A DNA stretch of 17,054 bases from NAT127 sp041655035 (GTDB lineage Bacteria > Pseudomonadota > Gammaproteobacteria > Pseudomonadales > Porticoccaceae). Position 1 is the first letter of the stretch. The number at the start of each line of letters is the position of its first letter. Below the pieces are notes generated by a model, which made no database searches, was not told the origin of the DNA, and saw only the letters and a list, made by a program, of their open reading frames with translations. The stretch is taken from assembly GCA_041655035.1 (NCBI GenBank), contig JBAZCN010000068.1:1-17054 (forward strand). The letters run 5' to 3'. Below are positions 14,299 to 17,054 of this stretch, in pieces. Both the position numbers and the translations under genes were made by a program.

Positions 14299-14468
14299 CC
14301 ACGGGGCGGCGACAAAAACCTTGACGCATGTCAAAGATATAAGGGTAGTTCGGCAGATTGGATGCGCGGACCGCTGGTAGAATAACAAAATACTGACATG
14401 TCCCGGGCCCGCGGCGGAGTCAGGCCAGGCGCCGGGGCGAACTAAGGATAGTAGAAGGTCGAAAAGAA
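14299..14468 (+). promoter_or_regulatory. Promoter region of the globin-GGDEF-EAL gene
   Basis: This stretch holds an FNR/Anr-type palindrome (14321-14334) and, downstream, TAGAAT at 14378-14383, five of six bases from the sigma-70 -10 box. The -35 at the matching distance is poor (AGATTG, 14355-14360), as expected for an activator-dependent promoter. A start near 14390 would put the palindrome centre about 62 bases upstream, a common class I position for FNR-family activators. AGAAGG (14453-14458) lies 10 bases before the leader ATG 14469. The motifs are seen; the promoter assignment is inferred. Confidence 0.5.
14321..14334. promoter_or_regulatory. FNR/Anr/Dnr-family binding site
   Basis: TTGACGCATGTCAA is a perfect inverted repeat (TTGAC-N4-GTCAA). 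It matches the FNR family pattern TTGAT/C-N4-A/GTCAA, and one more outer pair is possible (C...G at 14319/14336 with one mismatch inside). The first half also looks like a sigma-70 -35 box (TTGACG), but no good -10 sits 16-18 bases later. Proteins of this family respond to oxygen or nitric oxide, which suits the globin-containing gene downstream. Confidence 0.6.
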
Positions 14469-14531
<63 letters not shown>

Positions 14532-14556
14532 ATGACTGGCGGGGAGGGCGGCGGAA

Positions 14557-17054
14557 ATGAAGCCGATCGGCGAGGCAGTGGAAGCGGTGATGGCCGCTCT
14601 GGGACTGGACGAAGCGGCGGTCGCGACACGCAAGGCGTTTCTCGGTTTTTCGGACAGGGATAGCGATCATCTCCGCAAACTTCACCAGGTGCTCGACGGA
14701 CTGGGGCCACGGCTCGCCCGCGGGTTCTATGACCACCTGCTGGGCTTCCCGCAGACGCGGAAGTTCATTGCCGACGAACAAACCCTGGAGCGTCTGAGGA
14801 GGAGCCAGGCCGACTACTTCGACGCCCTGACCGCCGGCGACTACGGCCCCGACTATATCCGCAACCGGCTGCGCGTGGGCATCGCCCACCAGCGCATCGG
14901 TCTCGAAACGCAGTGGTATCTCGGCGCCTATGCCAAATATCTGGTCGATCTGCTGCCCGAGATCTGGCGCCGGCTGGGCGGAGACCCGCAGCGCATCATC
15001 GCCGCGCTGCAGGCGCTGCTCAAGGTCGTGCTGCTGGATATGGGGCTGGCGATCGACACCTATGGCCACGCCGACCGGCAGGCCATCCTGGCGCTCAAGG
15101 AATACTCGGAACAGGTATTTTCCTCCATTCCCGACGGCTTGGTGGTGTTGACCGCCGATTTCACCATCCTGTCCGCGAACCGGGCATTTCTCCAGCGCTT
15201 CGGCCTGACCGCGACCGATGCGCACGGCCGGCCTCTGCTGGCGATCATCGCCGCCGAAGGCCTCGAGGGCTGGTTGCTGGAGGTGCGCGCCAGCGGGGAG
15301 GCTCAGCGCGATCTGCCGTTCGATATGGGGCTGACCGGCGGAACGCTGCGGACGCCGGTGCGCGTCACCCTTGCTGGTATTCATCTTGCGGAAGAAGAAG
15401 AAGAAGAAGAAGAAGCCCGTTTGTTGATGATCGTCGAAGACATGACCGAGCAGACCCGGTTGCAGCAGGCGCTGCAGGACAGCGAGGCGGCGCTGCTGCG
15501 CGCCCAGGCCGTCGCGCAGATCGGCAGTTGGCAGCGTGATTTCGCGACAGGGCACTTTGTGCTGTCACCCGAGATACTCCGCATTCTCAACCTGCCGGTG
15601 GACAGGCCGGTGGACAGGCCGGTGGACAGGCCGGTGGCAGACGACGTATTTTTCGCCTACATACACCCCGACGACCGCGAGATGGTCAACGCGGCGTGGC
15701 AGGCCGCGGCCAAGGGCGTGCCCTACCACGTTCAATATCAGATTCTGGTCGACGGCGCCACGCGCTGGATCGAAGCGCGCGCCGAGGTCGAGTTTGACGG
15801 CGAGGGGCGTCCGCTCAAGGCCGTGGGCACGGTGCAGGACATCACCGAACGCAAGGCCGCGGAGGCGCGTATCGAATACCTGGCATTTTACGATCCGCTG
15901 ACCGGCCTGCCCAACCGGGCGCTGTTCATGGATCGGCTGAAGCACGAGCTCGCCGCTGCCGAGCGGCGCCGCCAGAGCTTTTCCCTGTTGTTTCTCGACC
16001 TCGACCGCTTCAAGGAAATCAACGACACCATGGGCCACGACGCGGGCGACCGCGTCCTTCTGGAAGTTGCGCGCCGGTTCAGGCGGGCATTGCGTGAAGA
16101 CGAGACCCTCGCCAGGCTGTCCGGCGATGAATTCGTGATCATCGCCTCCGATTCGGGCGAGGCGGCGACGCGAATCGTGGATCGCATCAGCAACGCCCTG
16201 CTCACGCCGATCGCCGTCAACGGGCAGCATCTGGTGGTCTCCGCGAGCATCGGCATCGCCGTTTTTCCCGAGGATGGGCATTCCCCCGAAGAGCTGCTCA
16301 AACACACCGATATCGCCATGTATCGCGCCAAGGCCGGCGGTGGCGGCTACCGCTTTTACCGTGCCGATATGGGCGCGGACCTGGCGAGAACAGTGGCGAT
16401 TGCGCATCGGCTGGAGACCGCGCTGACGGCCGGACACCTGCAACTTTACTACCAGCCCCAGGTGCATCTGCCAAGTGGTGGCATCACCGGGGCCGAGGCG
16501 CTGGCAAGATGGCACGATGCGGAGTTGGGCACGATTTCCCCCGCCGAGTTCATACCCATTGCCGAGGAGCGGGGATTGATCGGCGCAGTGGGGGAGTGGG
16601 TGCTTGGCGAAGCCTGTCGCCAGGTTCGCCGCTGGCGGGAACAGCAATGGCCGCTGCCGGGAAGAGTCGCGGTGAACGTGGCCGCAAGGCAGCTCGAGGA
16701 CGAGGGCTTTGTCGAGCGGATGCTGGCGATCGTCGCCGAGAATGGCGCAGACCCCTCCCTCATCGAGTTCGAGCTTACCGAAAGCGGCGTGATGCGCGAC
16801 CCGGAACGCGCCGTCGAGATTACCCGGGCGCTGACCTCCGCCGGCTTCGCGCTTTCCATCGACGATTTCGGCACCGGTTATTCGTCGCTGACGTATCTCA
16901 AGCGTTTTCCGATCTATAAGCTGAAGATCGATATTTCGTTTGTTCTTCATATGTTGAGCGACGCCAACGATCTCGCCATCGTCTCGGCCATTATCGCCAT
17001 GGCGAAGAACCTCGGCCTGACAACCCTCGCCGAAGGCGTGGAAGACAGGGCGCA
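14557..17054 (+). CDS. Globin-coupled PAS-PAS-GGDEF-EAL sensor protein, 3'-truncated by window edge
   Basis: This is a cytoplasmic protein likely to make and/or degrade cyclic di-GMP under oxygen control; 832 residues are visible before the edge. Order: a protoglobin sensor (about 1-165) with Y58 in GFYDHLLGFP as candidate distal Tyr and H111 in VGIAHQRIGLETQWYLGAY as proximal haem His; PAS 1 (about 180-270); eight Glu (279-286); PAS 2 (about 320-430) with a PVDR repeat (347-358) and the closing VQDITERKAAE linker; GGDEF with YDPLTGLPNR, DLDRFKEIND and SGDEF (522-526); and EAL from about 620 with EAL 647-649, LTESGV, DDFGTGYSSL (D769, D770), LKID and LAEGVE. The I-site position reads RxxE (REDE) rather than RxxD. 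ATG 14557 follows GGGGAGGG (14541-14548) by 8 bases. No membrane segments are present. Both catalytic domains look intact, so the net direction is open. Confidence 0.93.
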   Translation, partial: MKPIGEAVEAVMAALGLDEAAVATRKAFLGFSDRDSDHLRKLHQVLDGLGPRLARGFYDHLLGFPQTRKFIADEQTLERLRRSQADYFDALTAGDYGPDYIRNRLRVGIAHQRIGLETQWYLGAYAKYLVDLLPEIWRRLGGDPQRIIAALQALLKVVLLDMGLAIDTYGHADRQAILALKEYSEQVFSSIPDGLVVLTADFTILSANRAFLQRFGLTATDAHGRPLLAIIAAEGLEGWLLEVRASGEAQRDLPFDMGLTGGTLRTPVRVTLAGIHLAEEEEEEEEARLLMIVEDMTEQTRLQQALQDSEAALLRAQAVAQIGSWQRDFATGHFVLSPEILRILNLPVDRPVDRPVDRPVADDVFFAYIHPDDREMVNAAWQAAAKGVPYHVQYQILVDGATRWIEARAEVEFDGEGRPLKAVGTVQDITERKAAEARIEYLAFYDPLTGLPNRALFMDRLKHELAAAERRRQSFSLLFLDLDRFKEINDTMGHDAGDRVLLEVARRFRRALREDETLARLSGDEFVIIASDSGEAATRIVDRISNALLTPIAVNGQHLVVSASIGIAVFPEDGHSPEELLKHTDIAMYRAKAGGGGYRFYRADMGADLARTVAIAHRLETALTAGHLQLYYQPQVHLPSGGITGAEALARWHDAELGTISPAEFIPIAEERGLIGAVGEWVLGEACRQVRRWREQQWPLPGRVAVNVAARQLEDEGFVERMLAIVAENGADPSLIEFELTESGVMRDPERAVEITRALTSAGFALSIDDFGTGYSSLTYLKRFPIYKLKIDISFVLHMLSDANDLAIVSAIIAMAKNLGLTTLAEGVEDRA
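15391..15414 (+). repeat. (GAA)8 trinucleotide run encoding eight glutamates
   Basis: Eight perfect GAA codons lie between PAS 1 and PAS 2 of the sensor (residues 279-286). GAG is otherwise a frequent Glu codon in this gene, so uniform GAA use marks a slippage-generated run rather than selected sequence. Copy changes keep frame and would alter the length of an acidic turn at the end of the first PAS domain. Confidence 0.95.
15595..15637 (+). repeat. 12-bp tandem repeat (3 full copies plus 7 bp) in the second PAS domain
   Basis: CCGGTGGACAGG occurs at 15595-15606, 15607-15618 and 15619-15630, followed by CCGGTGG. It is in frame and encodes PVDR three times (residues 347-358) in the loop before FFAYIHPDDRE, where the PAS fold usually has a short variable turn. 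The copies are identical at the nucleotide level, pointing to recent expansion. Confidence 0.95.

Noticed and set aside
14321..14349. TTGACG as a plain sigma-70 -35 box
   Set aside because: At 17 bases the -10 would be GGTAGT, and TATAAG lies only 11 bases away; the perfect palindrome fits an FNR-family site better.

Overview
The window is a compact, high-GC motility and chemotaxis cluster in which every gene lies on the + strand. The gene content (FlhD, MotA/MotB with enteric-like residue numbering, an Aer-type energy taxis receptor, CheA-CheW-CheR) indicates a peritrichous-type gammaproteobacterium or betaproteobacterium. The order fliD-fliS-fliT-fliK-flhX followed by flhD-motAB-cheAW is what I associate with Halomonadaceae-like bacteria, but that assignment is an inference and not a match I could test.

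Layout. Positions 2-1234 hold the 3' part of fliD (filament cap), followed by fliS and a fliT-like gene (export chaperones), a fliK-like gene (hook length) and a small stand-alone FlhB C-terminal-like gene. These five are tightly packed, apart from a 153-bp gap before fliS. A 217-bp gap precedes flhD. flhC, which normally follows flhD, is absent: the 317 bp between flhD and motA hold a REP-like double hairpin and a good sigma-28 (FliA) promoter. motA, motB, cheA and cheW follow with ATGA overlaps or short gaps. Then come a methyl-accepting receptor with almost no periplasmic domain, an Aer-like receptor, and cheR.

The last 4 kb are the unusual part. Immediately after cheR (stop and start codons abut) is a 412-residue protein that reads as a shrunken sigma-54 (RpoN) paralogue: degenerate region I, core-binding remnant, helix-turn-helix and a recognisable RpoN box, fused to a C-terminal GIY-YIG domain. 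After a 258-bp regulatory stretch comes a globin-coupled, two-PAS, GGDEF-EAL protein that runs off the right edge. That stretch carries a near-perfect FNR/Anr-type palindrome and a 20-codon leader ORF containing eight GCAA repeats. The sensor gene itself contains (GAA)8 and a 12-bp tandem repeat. By my reading, changing the GCAA copy number decides whether the leader ORF stops upstream or exactly on the ATGA of the sensor gene, a possible phase-variable coupling.

How it fits together. The left part makes and exports filament and hook parts. FlhD would sit at the top of the regulatory hierarchy if a partner FlhC exists elsewhere. MotAB drives rotation, and CheA/CheW couple the receptors to the motor, with CheR adapting the receptors. 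The globin/GGDEF-EAL protein would add oxygen-linked control of cyclic di-GMP, the classic switch between swimming and surface life. The RpoN-like/GIY-YIG protein has no role I can name.
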